Of a DNA stretch of 64,000 nucleotides, positions 50,477 to 61,368 are shown one piece after another. Position 1 is the stretch's first letter, and the number at the start of each line of letters is the position of its first letter. Source of the DNA: Zasmidium citrigriseum (lineage: Eukaryota > Ascomycota > Dothideomycetes > Mycosphaerellales > Mycosphaerellaceae); the NCBI GenBank assembly GCA_002786025.1, contig NHNW01000009.1:130376-194375 (forward strand), in the 5' to 3' direction. The notes under the pieces are model-generated. The model was not told the DNA's origin. It saw only the letters and a list, made by a program, of their open reading frames with translations, and ran no database searches. The position numbers and the translations under genes were made by a program.

Positions 50477-51885
50477 CTATGAAGTGCGCACTCCCACCAT
50501 ACCGCCGTTCTGTGCAAATGTAGAGGGCGAGTTGCGGGCGGATTGCTGACCTGTAGCAGATGTGGAAGGGAAGTCCTGATCTGAATGTTAGCATTACTGT
50601 CTTCTCCATCTCTTCAAGTCGCTCCAGGATACGACGTTTCAGGGGCTTCGACACTGACCTTGCGCTTCTGCCGCTTGGCATTGCTTCCACGCCGGCCCAT
50701 GTCATCCACACCGCTGTCGCCATCGTCGCCATATCCCTCCGAGTATCCGACATAACTCGAGTCGTCGTATCGCCGCTTCTTGCCAGCTCGATCCGGTCGT
50801 CCAGCCATCGAACCGGGTGATGCTGGCGCAGAGTTCCGATATTGGGCTGCTGGCGCCGTGTTCGCAATCGCACTTACTTGTCCATTGGGAGCTTTGTTAA
50901 GACCCATCTTGGCCGCCGCACCAGTGTCTTCCAGTCCAAGCATGTTTTGCCACTCCTTGTGTTCTTTCGGTGGCAGCTTCCCAGGGTGCAAATCGAATGC
51001 AGCTCCGAGCTTCGAGAAAACGTCCTCTTCCGCGGTCTTGTTTCCCAACTGCAAGCCTCCGTCACGGACGTCACTTTGCCAACGGGAGACACCTGGCTCG
51101 ACCTCGAAATTCCATTGTGGATCGAGAAGGCCCCAGAGTTCCCCTTGGTTCTGCGTTGCCTTGTTCCGGCCTTCCAGACCCAATGCCTTCACCTTGTTCT
51201 CATACGACTTGCGGAGCTTGTTAATCTTCTCGCCAGTCTTGGGATCGCGGCGCGCCACCGACGCTTGGATGCGCTGAAGACCGTAGAGCTGAATGACGTC
51301 CTCTGAAAAGAGAGGCCGACACGGGGCAATGGCTGCAAGAGTGAAGAGTGTTTAGCAAGGCACAGCTCCATCAAAGGCCGTGCAGAGGCGATACTTACGA
51401 GTTGTGGAGAGCTTGTACAGCGGTTGCGCACCAAGCGCTAATGACGAGGTCGCATCCGCGTCCGCTAACCGCTCGTGGTTCGTCTTTCTGTGCTCTGCGT
51501 CTCCTACCAAATCCATACCTTCACCACCATCCTGGCGATCCATCATCTCTGCGTCACCGTCGCTGTCTTTTCGCACCTCGCCGTCTGCGTCGGTCACAGG
51601 TGTCTGCCTCCCGCTGTCACCTCCAGTCTCACTTCCTGCGCCTCGTCCAGCTGCGTGACCGTGGAATCCGGAAGTACTTGGTGGTGTCGGAAAAGTGCCG
51701 CTACCGCCTTGCTGATGCGTGTTTTGAGCAGACTGAGACTGCCATGATGGAGACATGCGAACACTGGGCGGGGGCGTGTTTGGGGGAATAAAGGCCTTTG
51801 TGTCGGGGTTCAAAGGCGGGCTGGCGGGTGAATACGACTCGAGGCGCTGGCGTTTCGGCGAGCGTTCACCGTCACTGGCGGACAT
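50477..51885 (-). CDS. med19: Mediator subunit 19 (Rox3)
   Basis: Three exons, 51399-51885, 50659-51332 and 50477-50575, give 419 residues. The N-terminus SPKRQRLESYSPASPP, the MSPSWQSQSAQ stretch, and TFPTPPSTSGFHGHAAGR are the fungal Rox3 pattern. The core spans IAPCRPLFSEDVIQLYGLQ and RRDPKTGEKINKLRKSYENKVK. The last intron (GTCAGT...GATCAG, 83 bp) replaces the unspliced tail with a Ser/Asn/Gln-rich end in GGMVGVRTS, which fits the family C-terminus. Mediator bridges activators and RNA polymerase II, and Med19 sits in the head/middle region. A basic KKRRY and KRQKRK region is a probable nuclear signal. It is divergent from RAD10, with 497 bp between starts. Confidence 0.9.
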
Positions 51886-52382
51886 TGGGTGAGTCCTCTT
51901 CGGCGGTGAATAGTCGTGGAGTAGTCGATGCTGCTGGTAAGAATGTTGCGGATGGGTGGTCGTCGGTCGGGCCAGCGTGCCGGCCAGGGCGGGCGGGCGC
52001 GCGGCTCTTTACGGGGCGGAGGGTGAATCAGTCGGCATGTAGCGGCGGCCAGCGGGCGAGTCGTCGTCGGCGGCGGAGATTGGGCGGAGGGTGGTGTGGT
52101 GCGGCGCTCTGCTGGCGACGGTGAGGTTGGGGAGTGAGGTCAGAGGTGAGCGAAGTCGAAGGTTCACGCAGAGGAGGAGCCACCGCGAGGCGGATCGCCG
52201 CCGCGCCCTAATCCCTGTAGCGGCTGTATTCGGCTTAGCGTCGAACTCTTTTGAGTCAGGCGCAACGCCAGGCGCCTTCCAGACAGCGCGACTTGCATTC
52301 ACTTACGATCAACACCATCCAACACTGACTAACGGCTGTCGATTGAGGAAGTTCATGAGAGACATGTGATTCTCCTCCGAAC
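51886..52382. promoter_or_regulatory. Divergent promoter region, MED19 / RAD10
   Basis: These 497 bp separate the starts of MED19 and RAD10. Very GC-rich between about 51960 and 52090. No clear TATA element. No gene seen. Confidence 0.4.
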
Positions 52383-53588
52383 ATGGCCGACGAGATCGAG
52401 GATGACGGCCCAAGCCTTGGCGGCTCGTACCTCTCCCGCGCCACCACCACTCTCCAAGGCTCATCAACGTCAAGACCAGATGGACAAAGCACATCGGGCC
52501 CCCAGAATCAACCCAATCCAGACCGCCAAAATGGAACATCAGGTTCTTCCAAAACAGGTGTGGTCCAACCTAAGCCCCAATCTCTCCTCCGGCGAACAGG
52601 ACCTGCCGCAATCCTCGTCTCGCCCCGTCAAAAAGGCAACCCCGTCCTCGAGAAGATCAAATCCATGCCCTGGGAGTACTCCGACATCGCTCCGGACTAC
52701 GTGCTTGGTCTGACGACATGTGCTCTGTTCCTGAGTCTTAAGTATCACCGGTTGCATCCAGAGTACATCTACAAGCGGATCCAGAATCTCCAGGGCAAGT
52801 ACAATTTGCGGGTCATCTTGTGCATGGTCGATATCCCGAATCATGAAGACAGTCTGAAGGAATTGAGCAAGACGAGCATCATCAACAATGTCACGATTGT
52901 GCTTTGTTGGTCTGCGGCGGAGGGCGCGAGGTACTTGGAGTTGTTTAAGACGTATGAGAATGCGGCGCCGACGAGTATCAAGCAGCATCAGAGTACGACT
53001 TATAGTGATCGACTGGTGGACTTCGTGACGACGCCGAGATCGATCAATAAAACGGATGCTGTCAGTTTGGTTTCGCAATTTGGCACGCTGAGGACTGCTA
53101 TCAATGCGAGACATGAAGATGTTGCGACGATCGCCGGCTGGGGAGAAAAGAAGGTGCAGCAGTGGTGCAACAGCGTCAGAGAGCCATTCAGGGTACAGCG
53201 GGCTGCGAAGAGGGGATTAAACCTGGAGAATCTAGTGGCGAGTCAGCCGGTTTCGAGAGCACCAACATTGTCGAAAGACGTCACGAGAGAAGAGGGAGTT
53301 GCGAGCCCAGCTTCGAACGGCAGTCCTGCGCCAAGCCGACCTCAGACTGGTGGAGATGATGCCGATCGAAGACCTACTTCTCGACTCGCGGAAGAGGTTG
53401 AGCTCGTTGACAATGCGGACGACGAAGAGGCGCTGGCAGCTGCTATGACCTTGGAAGCCAGACCGAAACCTAAAGTGGCGTCCAAGACTGCTGCGCCGGC
53501 TATTGAAGCCCCGAAGAAGCGCAAGCCGGAAGAAGACCCGTTGAGCGACGGGATCCAAGCGGCACTCAGCAAGTTGAGAAAGGGGTGA
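52383..53588 (+). CDS. rad10: DNA excision repair protein RAD10/ERCC1
   Basis: A single exon of 401 residues. The first about 70 residues are disordered (Ser/Gln/Pro). The central nuclease-like, non-catalytic domain begins at AILVSPRQKGNPVLEKIKSMPWEY and continues with PDYVLGLTTCALFLSLKYHRLHPEYI and RVILCMVDIPNHEDSLKELSK, a signature of the ERCC1 family. The tandem helix-hairpin-helix at about 225-268 (VSLVSQFGTLRTAI, then IAGWGEKKVQQW) binds the XPF/Rad1 partner and DNA. The complex cuts 5' of bulky lesions in nucleotide excision repair and trims recombination ends. The last about 130 residues are a low-complexity tail, longer than in yeast, with KKRKPEED near the end. Confidence 0.93.
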   Translation: MADEIEDDGPSLGGSYLSRATTTLQGSSTSRPDGQSTSGPQNQPNPDRQNGTSGSSKTGVVQPKPQSLLRRTGPAAILVSPRQKGNPVLEKIKSMPWEYSDIAPDYVLGLTTCALFLSLKYHRLHPEYIYKRIQNLQGKYNLRVILCMVDIPNHEDSLKELSKTSIINNVTIVLCWSAAEGARYLELFKTYENAAPTSIKQHQSTTYSDRLVDFVTTPRSINKTDAVSLVSQFGTLRTAINARHEDVATIAGWGEKKVQQWCNSVREPFRVQRAAKRGLNLENLVASQPVSRAPTLSKDVTREEGVASPASNGSPAPSRPQTGGDDADRRPTSRLAEEVELVDNADDEEALAAAMTLEARPKPKVASKTAAPAIEAPKKRKPEEDPLSDGIQAALSKLRKG

Positions 53589-54060
53589 GAAGAAGGAATA
53601 CATCGTTTGCAAGAATCCATGAAAACGTTTCGTTGAGCCAAGGGAAAACAACGCAAACCAGCGTCTTTTGGTAGTGCCGACGGGGCGATGAGGCGTGGGC
53701 TGAGGGATGGAGCCTGAAGCACATCAAAGAATATCAGCTCGTGTAACGGCCACATGAGTTTCGGTCTGGAATGGCCCTATACAGTCATCGGGGGACCTTG
53801 AGACAATCGCTGGTGGACCGAAGAAGAATACGGGACTGGAGACATGACATGAGTTAACACCGGCCGTGGAGTCCCCTAATTCGTTGTACGACTTCGGGTC
53901 GTTCCCTCATGAGGCCTAGCTGAACAGGTACGTACATAGATGCGGAGTTCCCGGCTCGAGACAATCTGTACGCGGAACACATTCTCGGGGCATAGACGGG
54001 TAGAAGGAGAATCAAGAACAACGCTTGTTGTGTTGTCATTCCATACCGGTCCTACCTTCT
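53589..54060. other. Convergent region, RAD10 / cyanamide hydratase-like gene
   Basis: These 472 bp lie between the RAD10 and cyanamide hydratase stop codons. Minus-strand frames that reach here (53232-53755) lie mostly antisense to RAD10. I see nothing else to annotate. Confidence 0.35.
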
Positions 54061-54889
54061 CTAATCCCACTCCCTCATCAGCTCATTTCCCTCGACCATC
54101 TCGGCAAAGCCGTCGATTCTCGTCGTCTGGGAAGCACCGCATCAGTCGAAGTCCGCCTCCCACGAACAACACCCTCAGACTTACATTACTCCATGGCTTA
54201 CATTCGATCTCCTTCCTCACAACACCGGCGAAACATCCCGTCCAGCCTTCCCTCGGCCAAGTCTTCACGATGCTCTCAATGGTCTCCCGATGAACCAATT
54301 CGGAATTCAATCCAGCATTGTCGAGGACTGTGGCGAAGTGGATGATGGCTGTGAGTTGAGAAATCATTCCCGTGTCACCTTCAATGGCATCAGCAGACTG
54401 CTTAGTACGACGACAAGGGCTTTGAATACCGAGATCCTGATGCCGAATAATCGTCTCCGCAACACTCTCCCTCTGGATCTGAGGACTCCCAGCTTGTTTC
54501 AGGAGTTCCAGAGCTGTGATACCCCCGGCGAACTCGAAACTCATCCATGTGCTCGCCATGCTTTCTTCTGTGGTCGCGATGTCGTGGAGGAGGCAGGTCA
54601 GGAGGAGCGTCTCATCGGATATTCTCCAGGAGGGGAAGTGTTGGGTCAAGATGGCTTTGGAGAAGTAGTAGACTCGCATGCTGTGGGAGAAGGTTTGGCG
54701 AGAGAGAGTATTGCGGGCGTGGGTTGTGATGTGGTTTATTAGGGGGTTAGAGGGGAGGGGGAGGGTGGTTAGGGGGATTGGTGGGCTGGTGATGGGGTGC
54801 GGGAGGGTGGAGAGGAGGGTTGAGAGGGAGCGGGGGACGGCGGGCCAGCCTTGGGTTGCGAGGGCTGATGGGTCGGTTGATGGAGGCAT
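54061..54889 (-). CDS. Cyanamide hydratase-like HD-domain protein (DDI2/3 type)
   Basis: Two exons, 54185-54889 and 54061-54126, joined over a 58-bp phase-0 intron (GTAAGT...CCCAG), give 256 residues. The metal-binding HD residues are in order: His69 (HSMRVYY), His102-Asp103 (LLHDI), His150 (IIRHQD) and His184 with Asp190 (IIHFATVLDNAG). Splicing adds the family end CKPWSN-TTRIDGFAE and GNELMREWD. Enzymes of this type hydrate cyanamide to urea; yeast Ddi2/3 is strongly DNA-damage-inducible. The start is set at the Met that leaves the usual N-terminus; a longer in-frame start at 55027 would add 46 residues. Confidence 0.9.
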
Positions 54890-55430
54890 GTTGCTCTTGG
54901 AATTCCGTCTGCTGTTGTCGGTCTGGTTGTCGTTGGTGGCGTTGATGGAGAGGAAAGAATGAAGTGCTTCATGGCGATACTTATCGATTCCGTCCTCAGT
55001 TTCTGTAACGCCCTGTGTCTTCCTCATGAAAAGACATGTAGGAGTACATGGAGACTAATCGTTGTGGGATCTCTGACAATGTCAGCCGGAAGGTGAAGTC
55101 GCCCGTACCTTCCCAAAGCAGACCAGTAGGAGCGAGCAAGGGCTTCACATGAAGTAGCGACGTCCGAGAGACTGTTCAACTTTCCACGCCCTTCAATGCC
55201 TTTAATGAGATTGTACAATATGACTTTGCTGCTTTCCTTGAGTATTTATTTACAAATGCTTCGAGTGTACAAGATTCCCATCTTCCTCGCCAGACAAGCG
55301 ACAACAGCAACCGGTGAGCCACCGATCGACCTTACTCCAGTGGGAGTCTACCATTCCTCAAAATCCTCATCATTCAGCACCTGATCTTGGATCTCATCAG
55401 CAAGTAAGTGAGACCCAAAATTCCACGACT
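54890..55430. promoter_or_regulatory. Cyanamide hydratase-like gene upstream region / F-box-like gene 3' flank
   Basis: These 541 bp lie between two minus-strand genes. The in-frame extension of the hydratase frame runs into them up to 55027 but has leader-like composition. Nothing else recognised. Confidence 0.35.
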
Positions 55431-56186
55431 CTAATCCAAGTCCTTCAAAACCAAAGCCCCCTTCATCTTCTCAAACTCCTCCAGCGCCCTCATCCTCTCC
55501 TTCTTCCTCAGGTACTTCACGCCCTCCCCGAGCATGTCCCACGCCGGTAACTGCGAGCCCTCAAGCAACTCATACTCCACCGTGAGCTCTCCCGCCAGCT
55601 TCCCCGGATTCTGCATGCGATTCAGCCACCGCAATAGCGGCGAGGCATGCGCGTGGCCATGGTAGGTCTGCCTGTCCGGTAGCCTCGACTCGAACACCTT
55701 GATCTTCAAGGTTCGGGGCGGAATTTCTTCTCCTTCTCGCGGGAGGAGGCGAGCGGCGTCGATCTCTGGGAGACGGTTGAGAAAGGCGGCGACGTGGTTG
55801 AAGTTGAAATTGTCGACTCGAGTCTCGATTACTGGGGATGTAGCGGCGGCGAGACTGTGGTATTCGGCGGAGATTTGCTTGTTGGCGAGGAGGATTGGAG
55901 CTTGAATGAGCAGCTTTGCGCCGAACTTCTTCGGAAGACGGGCAGGTGGCGAAGCGTCGATGATGTGCTGGTAGATGTTGTTGCGGAGCTCGGGGGCGAG
56001 GTCGAGGAAGGAGATACCTTCTCCACTGGAAGTGTCGTTAGAGGCTGCCAGGTTGCTGGAGTCCGAGGACTCGCCAGCATCGGCGGATGAGGGCATGGCG
56101 ATGGGCGCCTCGTTGTCGCTGGCGTCTCCTGCTGGCATGATGGCTTCGACGGGCTCAGACTCGGGGTCGATGGCCTGCAACGCCAT
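55431..56186 (-). CDS. Fungal protein with an F-box-like / 2EXR-like N-terminal motif
   Basis: The frame gives 251 residues from the ATG at 56186. A longer in-frame start at 56324 would add 46 Cys/Ser-rich residues that look like leader sequence. After an acidic, Ser-rich, disordered start comes FLDLAPELRNNIYQHIID, the L-x-x-L-x-x-E-x-R-x-x-I-Y pattern of the large fungal families of F-box-like or 2EXR proteins. The rest contains RLPKKFGAKLLIQAPILLANKQISAEY, split in two blocks: the first about 12 residues, then the LLANKQISAEY part that recurs in that group. The C-terminus is a charged helix. Members are abundant in Pezizomycotina and mostly uncharacterised. No catalytic motif is present. 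Confidence 0.7.
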   Translation of the reverse strand: MALQAIDPESEPVEAIMPAGDASDNEAPIAMPSSADAGESSDSSNLAASNDTSSGEGISFLDLAPELRNNIYQHIIDASPPARLPKKFGAKLLIQAPILLANKQISAEYHSLAAATSPVIETRVDNFNFNHVAAFLNRLPEIDAARLLPREGEEIPPRTLKIKVFESRLPDRQTYHGHAHASPLLRWLNRMQNPGKLAGELTVEYELLEGSQLPAWDMLGEGVKYLRKKERMRALEEFEKMKGALVLKDLD

Positions 56187-56742
56187 GTCTTCGCGGAGTT
56201 GAATGTCGGATGTCTGACGGCGCGAAGTTAAGGAAGAAGAACAGGAAGCGTGGAAGCTTAGTGCGTCGAGCGATCCGCAGGCTAGCGGGCCTTGGCAGTC
56301 ACATGCCTCCTTTCCGCAATTCACTCGCTGGACTCACCTACGTCACGGATCGCCAGACGTGTAATTATCTGCAGTGCTCTACAAATTCGCGACATATTCG
56401 AAACCTATACGACGGCATAGTCAGGCAATAAGTCACGGAGAGCAGTGGCACGACTTCTGAATGAAAGACAATGCTTCCGGAAGGCATTGTCAACCTGTCT
56501 TGCCACATTCTCCTCACTTATACAACAGTGAACGATAGCAAGCAGCCCCCCTCTTCTGTCCAAGCTCGCCTTTTCAGAAGTACAATAGTCCCACACTAAA
56601 CTTTTTATTCCCATCCAAAACGCCGCGCTTTTAGATTTCCCGGCGGACCTCGCGGTCCAAGCAACTCATATCGCTCGCTGGCTCGTACGCTGAATCCAAC
56701 CTCCCCAAACCCTTTACAAGACCCTCCCTCTTCCCTCCTCAT
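56187..56742. promoter_or_regulatory. F-box-like gene upstream region / VSB1 3' flank
   Basis: These 556 bp include the possible longer N-terminus of the F-box-like gene (to 56324). I see no other gene here. The end near 56742 should hold the VSB1-like 3' UTR. Confidence 0.35.
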
Positions 56743-59700
56743 CTAACTCGCCGTAATCAAAACATAATTAGTAATAGCATTCATCCTCTCTGCACTCAAC
56801 TTGAGTCCAACCCTCAAAAGCTCATGCGCAACCTCGCCATCCCGCCTCTGCAACTCCGCCCACTTCTCCGGCATGAGCAACCAAGCCACACAATCCGTCT
56901 CCGCGACCACACTGCTAGTCCTCTCCGTATCGCTGAAGAACGGCAATTCCCCGCAAGTGGTTCCTGCCACGATACTCTCGTGGTAGTTGCCCTGCTCCAG
57001 ACTATACTCGGCGCGGAGGATACCGCTCTGGAGGAGGTAGAAAGCGTCCGGTTTATCGTGGCGGGCGTAGAGTTTCTGGCCTTTGGTGAATTCCCGCTTC
57101 GTGAAGTAGGGCACGGCGCGGAACCAGAAGTCTTCGTTTTTGTCGGTGAAGTTTTCGAAGGCTTGGAGGATTAGGGGGAGGGGTTGTTTGAGGTTGTTCC
57201 ATTTCGTGCGTTCGGGTTGCCCGGCTTCGACGATGGTTTCTGTTGCTGCTCTGTGGCGGAGGTTGGTGCGGGGGGAGCCGAACATGCCTTCGAGGTCGGT
57301 GATTTGGGATTGTTTGGGCGGTTCGGAGGGGATGGGGACGGGTGGGGAGTCGCCGCCTGTGAGGCCGTTTTGTTGTTTCTCGGTTAGCGTGACGAGCATG
57401 GCGTTTTCGCAAGCTTCGAGGGCACCATTGAGGTCTTCGTAGACTTTTGGCGGAGGTGTGGGTGGATCTTCGTCGGTTTCTTCGAAGAGGCCGTCCATTT
57501 TCAAGCTGCGGCCGACTTCGTCTTGGAGATTGACGCCTGCGAGCACCATCTCGACGTCTCTCCTCCTCAAGATTCTGTACATTCGTCCGAAACCCTCTGC
57601 GGCCGAAAAGTCGACTCCAGTGACGTGCGAGAAGTCCAGGATGAGATAACGAATAGGCGACGCCGCAAACGCCTCTGCATCAATCATTGAACGCACCGTC
57701 TTCTCCACATTGACGATACTGCCAAAGAAGAGGTATCCGCCCAGCTTGACAATCCGGATCTGTGGCCCAACACGATGCAGGTAGTGTCGCTGTCGATGGT
57801 GCCGCCGGACAGTCGACTCGGCAATCTCGCCAGAGAACTGCGCCCGAATGACCGACTTGCGTGAAGTCTGTACGACGTAGACCAAGCAGGCCAATCCAAT
57901 ACCCACCGCAACACCAACCACGAAGTCGTAAATGCCCATGACGAGAGCAATGACAACAATTGTGAAATACTCCAATCGGTGCAGACGGCCATGGGTATCC
58001 ACAAGCGCTTCCTTGGCCAGATCGATTCCAAGGTAGTAGATGAGCGTGCCAACCACGATGACCGGGACATATCCAATGACAATCGGCCCGGCAATCCAGA
58101 GCCCAGCAGTCGCAGCAGCCAACAAGTATCCGGCCAAGCGACTGTCACCTCCCGTATCCATGAAGAGGACACTGTTGACATAAACAAGATAGTTCTGGAT
58201 ACTGCCGACACACCCAGAAAGCGAATTGGAGATGCCATGAAGAACCAGCTCCCGATTTATGCTGACATTGTCTTCCTGCATCTTCATAGCCAGGTTCGGG
58301 ATGTTGATCGGGACGTGCAGGATCCCGAAGAATGTCAGAGCGAATTGTGATGGGATCGTCATGGCCACAGCTTTCCAGTTGACAAGGCCGAACTTGTAGT
58401 AGCTGTAGAAATTGTAGAAGGTTTTCTCAGCTGCAGGAGCTTCAAAGACCCAGCCAGAGGTTCGTAGATCCGCAACGCTGAGTGAGGGAACCGCGGCAAC
58501 GACGATGTAGAAGATGGCCGTGATCGCGACGTAGTACATCGGGACCAAGAACGGCTTGTCGTAGTATCGCTTGATGATCAGGAGGATGACCGCCAGAGCG
58601 AGAGGTGGCAGCCATTGGGCTAGACTCATGGGCGCGATGAGCTTCTGAAAGACCTCTTTCGTGAACTCGAGGTTGCCGTCCAGTCGGACAGATACTTCGA
58701 CTCCGGTCAGAAACAGAAAGATACCCACACCGCCGATGCAGCCGACCAGGATGGAATGCGGGAAGAAGTTGACCAATGTGCCGAGTCGAGCCGCTCCCAG
58801 GATGAAGAAGATCACGCCGGTCAGGATGGAGCTCATAGCGTAAGAAGTGATGACCGTGGCTCGTAAAGCGTCTGGGTTGTCAGTGCCCATGATGCCAATG
58901 ATCATGTAGGTCATCTTGTGGAAGAAGGGCACAACCTCGATCTGGGATATGATTAGCACCAGCTTCGTTGGATCTCTTGCTCCGACTTACCATCTCCGAT
59001 CCAACGCCACCTCGAAAGATACTCCCACTGGAATACACCAGTTGTGAAATGATGCAGCTGACGTAGAACATCGAGACACCATCCGCACCCATCTCAGAGA
59101 AGATCTCCTCGCCAAGCGGGAACAAAATGATGCCGTACGAGAGTGCATCCAGCAGATTCAGCAGCAAGCCCAGGAACACCGAGGGCAAAGCCTTGACAGG
59201 CTTGTACACAACAGTACTGGCGACTTGTCGCATGTCCCACCGCTTCGGGTTTGCCACGATCCTCGTCGCATTTCCAAGCGCCCGGAAAGAAGGATAGTGA
59301 TGGCCAAGTCGATTCCAGATACCTTCTCGAGGCGCAGCTCGAGGCTGCGACTCGAGCTGTCCAGCGGAATCATACCTCTGCTTCCGATATGAGGGCAACC
59401 TCTCCCTCGGAAGTAAAGGCGTCGTCTCACGCATCTCGCCGTCCTCGTCGGTGACAACAAGATCCGGAACTCTCGAGCCAGATTCTTTCCTTCGACCACC
59501 AATTCCAGGCGCAGGACTATGGCTATCCTCCGTGTAGATCAACAGAGCGTCACTAGCGCCAGCAATACTTGGTGAATCCAATCCTCTCGGGCCGGCCTCT
59601 TCATTCGGCGTCACAGGTTCCGATCGCTCAGTAATAGGCTCCGGACGTTGGGCTCCCAGTGAAGATTCCTCGTATCTGTCAACACCACCCAGATGCTTCG

Positions 59701-60066
59701 ACATCTCAGAATCATCCAAAAACGAAGACGACAACTCGGCGGTTTGTTGTCGAACCCCGGATGACGAGTATTGAACATCTAATGACCCAATCATGCAAAA
59801 GTCAGTTCGCCATTCACTTGACGGATTGCGTGTGGAAAGCTTGGCGTACCCTGATTCGAGTGGCTCACATTGTGAATGTAAGACCTGCTCGGCAAAGACC
59901 CTCCGGGGCCAGAAGCGGTAGAAGAAGAGAGTGCCCGATGTCGTCTCGTGGTGGGAGGTGGATTGTTGGCGTCATATGAGGAAGAGGTGGCGGCATCGTC
60001 GTCAGGCTGCTGGGAGGCGGAAGCGAAAGACGACATCCTCCGGCGTTTGAAGAAACGTGCGGACAT
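56743..60066 (-). CDS. vsb1: SulP (SLC26) transporter with STAS and cyclic-nucleotide-binding-like domains, VSB1 type
   Basis: Three exons, 59850-60066, 58991-59778 and 56743-58941, give 1067 residues, close to yeast Vsb1 (about 1036). The introns are 71 and 49 bp. The first about 250 residues are hydrophilic, Ser/Pro/Arg-rich and likely cytosolic. A SulP core of 10-14 membrane segments follows (from [20 protein letters not shown]). Its Q/E-rich exon junction [13 protein letters not shown] is restored by splicing. The STAS domain is at about 750-830 ([19 protein letters not shown]). A cNMP-type domain ends the protein (about 925-1050, including [16 protein letters not shown]). Yeast Vsb1 is a vacuolar protein needed for arginine storage. 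Sulfate transport is not implied. Confidence 0.9.
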
Positions 60067-61368
60067 GATAGAGCGGTAGTGTTAGGTGAGGTGAGCTGCC
60101 GGGCCTGGATGCTGACTGGACCAGAATGAATGTCCAACCTGAATGGCGCCACCACCCACGCAGGCAACGCAACGCAAGCCGTCAAGCACCACACGTCGGC
60201 GGGCAGGGAGCAACGTGATGAGATGCAGCTCCGACGTGTGCTGTGCTGTTCCCCTCGTTCTGCTGAGTCGGAGTCTGCTCTCCCCACGGGAACCTCCAGT
60301 CTCGCAGCGGGACGGGCGGGTATTCAGAGCATGTGACGAAAAAAAAGAGTTGCTCAATGGCACAGCACCAGCACGCTCAGTCGTCCAGACTCCAAGCGAG
60401 CTCCGTAGAAAAGGCAAAGGCTCCTGGGGTTTGGGGTCGGGCTGGCTTCCGCGCTGACAACAGCAAGGTCAAGTTCTCCAGCAATGAGCTTGACGTGTGC
60501 GAGTGGATCAATGGACAGGCATCGTAAAGTTTTTCACAGGCAAAATGATGGAGGAAGACGCGTCTCGGCACGATGAAGACGAAGGATGCAGATGGCGATG
60601 GAGAGATCACCGTCCAGGCGTTGAACTTGACTTGCGAGGTTAGGTTGCTGCCGCCAACGACGACGAATTGCGGGCCGACATCCTTGATCGCTGAGCTTGC
60701 TCCAACTTTTCTATCTCCTCATCCTCCATCCACCAAACACTTGCATTCGAGCATGTGATATTCAGGCTGCATGGACATGGCGTCTGTGCAAAGAATTTTT
60801 TTCTCCATCTGTGGAGAGGCGAGGCGAGCTTGCGGCATGTTGCTGCAGGTGACGTTCCAGAGCAAAGAACAGCCACTCGTTTCGCCTGCAAGGATTGCCC
60901 GCTAGGAGATCGTCGTCAAGTTCGGGCGGGTCCGAATGTGGTAGCAAGGTCAAAGAAAATCAATGCTGCTTTTTTGCATGATCGTGAACAGCATCATTAA
61001 GGTATATACTTGCAGTATTGTACAGAGGGGAGAGGGTATTTCGAGCTCTACACTGGTTCCATGAATGAGCTGCCCTGTTCATGTGAAACCGCGTCGACTC
61101 TGCTGGGTTCTTTCGAACCAGCGTCTCCGCATAGGGCTGGAGACATTTCATCAATGTCTTGCGGTCCGCCTCCACTGCAACCTTGAGCTTGGCATGGACC
61201 GAGTGGAGATATCACCTGAGCCTGACTCCGTTGACGGAGAGCACGATTTGGCGCCTGGATAGGCCTGAACCTCGAGCATCGACGTACTTCCACCTCTGTA
61301 TCCACAGTGCTCCTCTTTGATATCAACTCTTGCATGGCCTGCTGTTCTCAAGCATGTCTTTCTCTCTC
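60067..61368. promoter_or_regulatory. VSB1-like upstream region and NAS6 3' flank
   Basis: These 1.3 kb are gene-free as far as I can see. A short perfect hairpin with 5-bp arms GGTTC/GAACC lies at about 61106-61120. The poly-A-like run near 60332-60345 may be a leader element for VSB1. Frames of 60-110 codons here show no motif. Confidence 0.35.

Noticed and set aside
61106..61120. A GGTTC...GAACC hairpin as a tRNA or terminator
   Set aside because: The arms are only five pairs and no further tRNA elements surround it; eukaryotic genes do not use such terminators.
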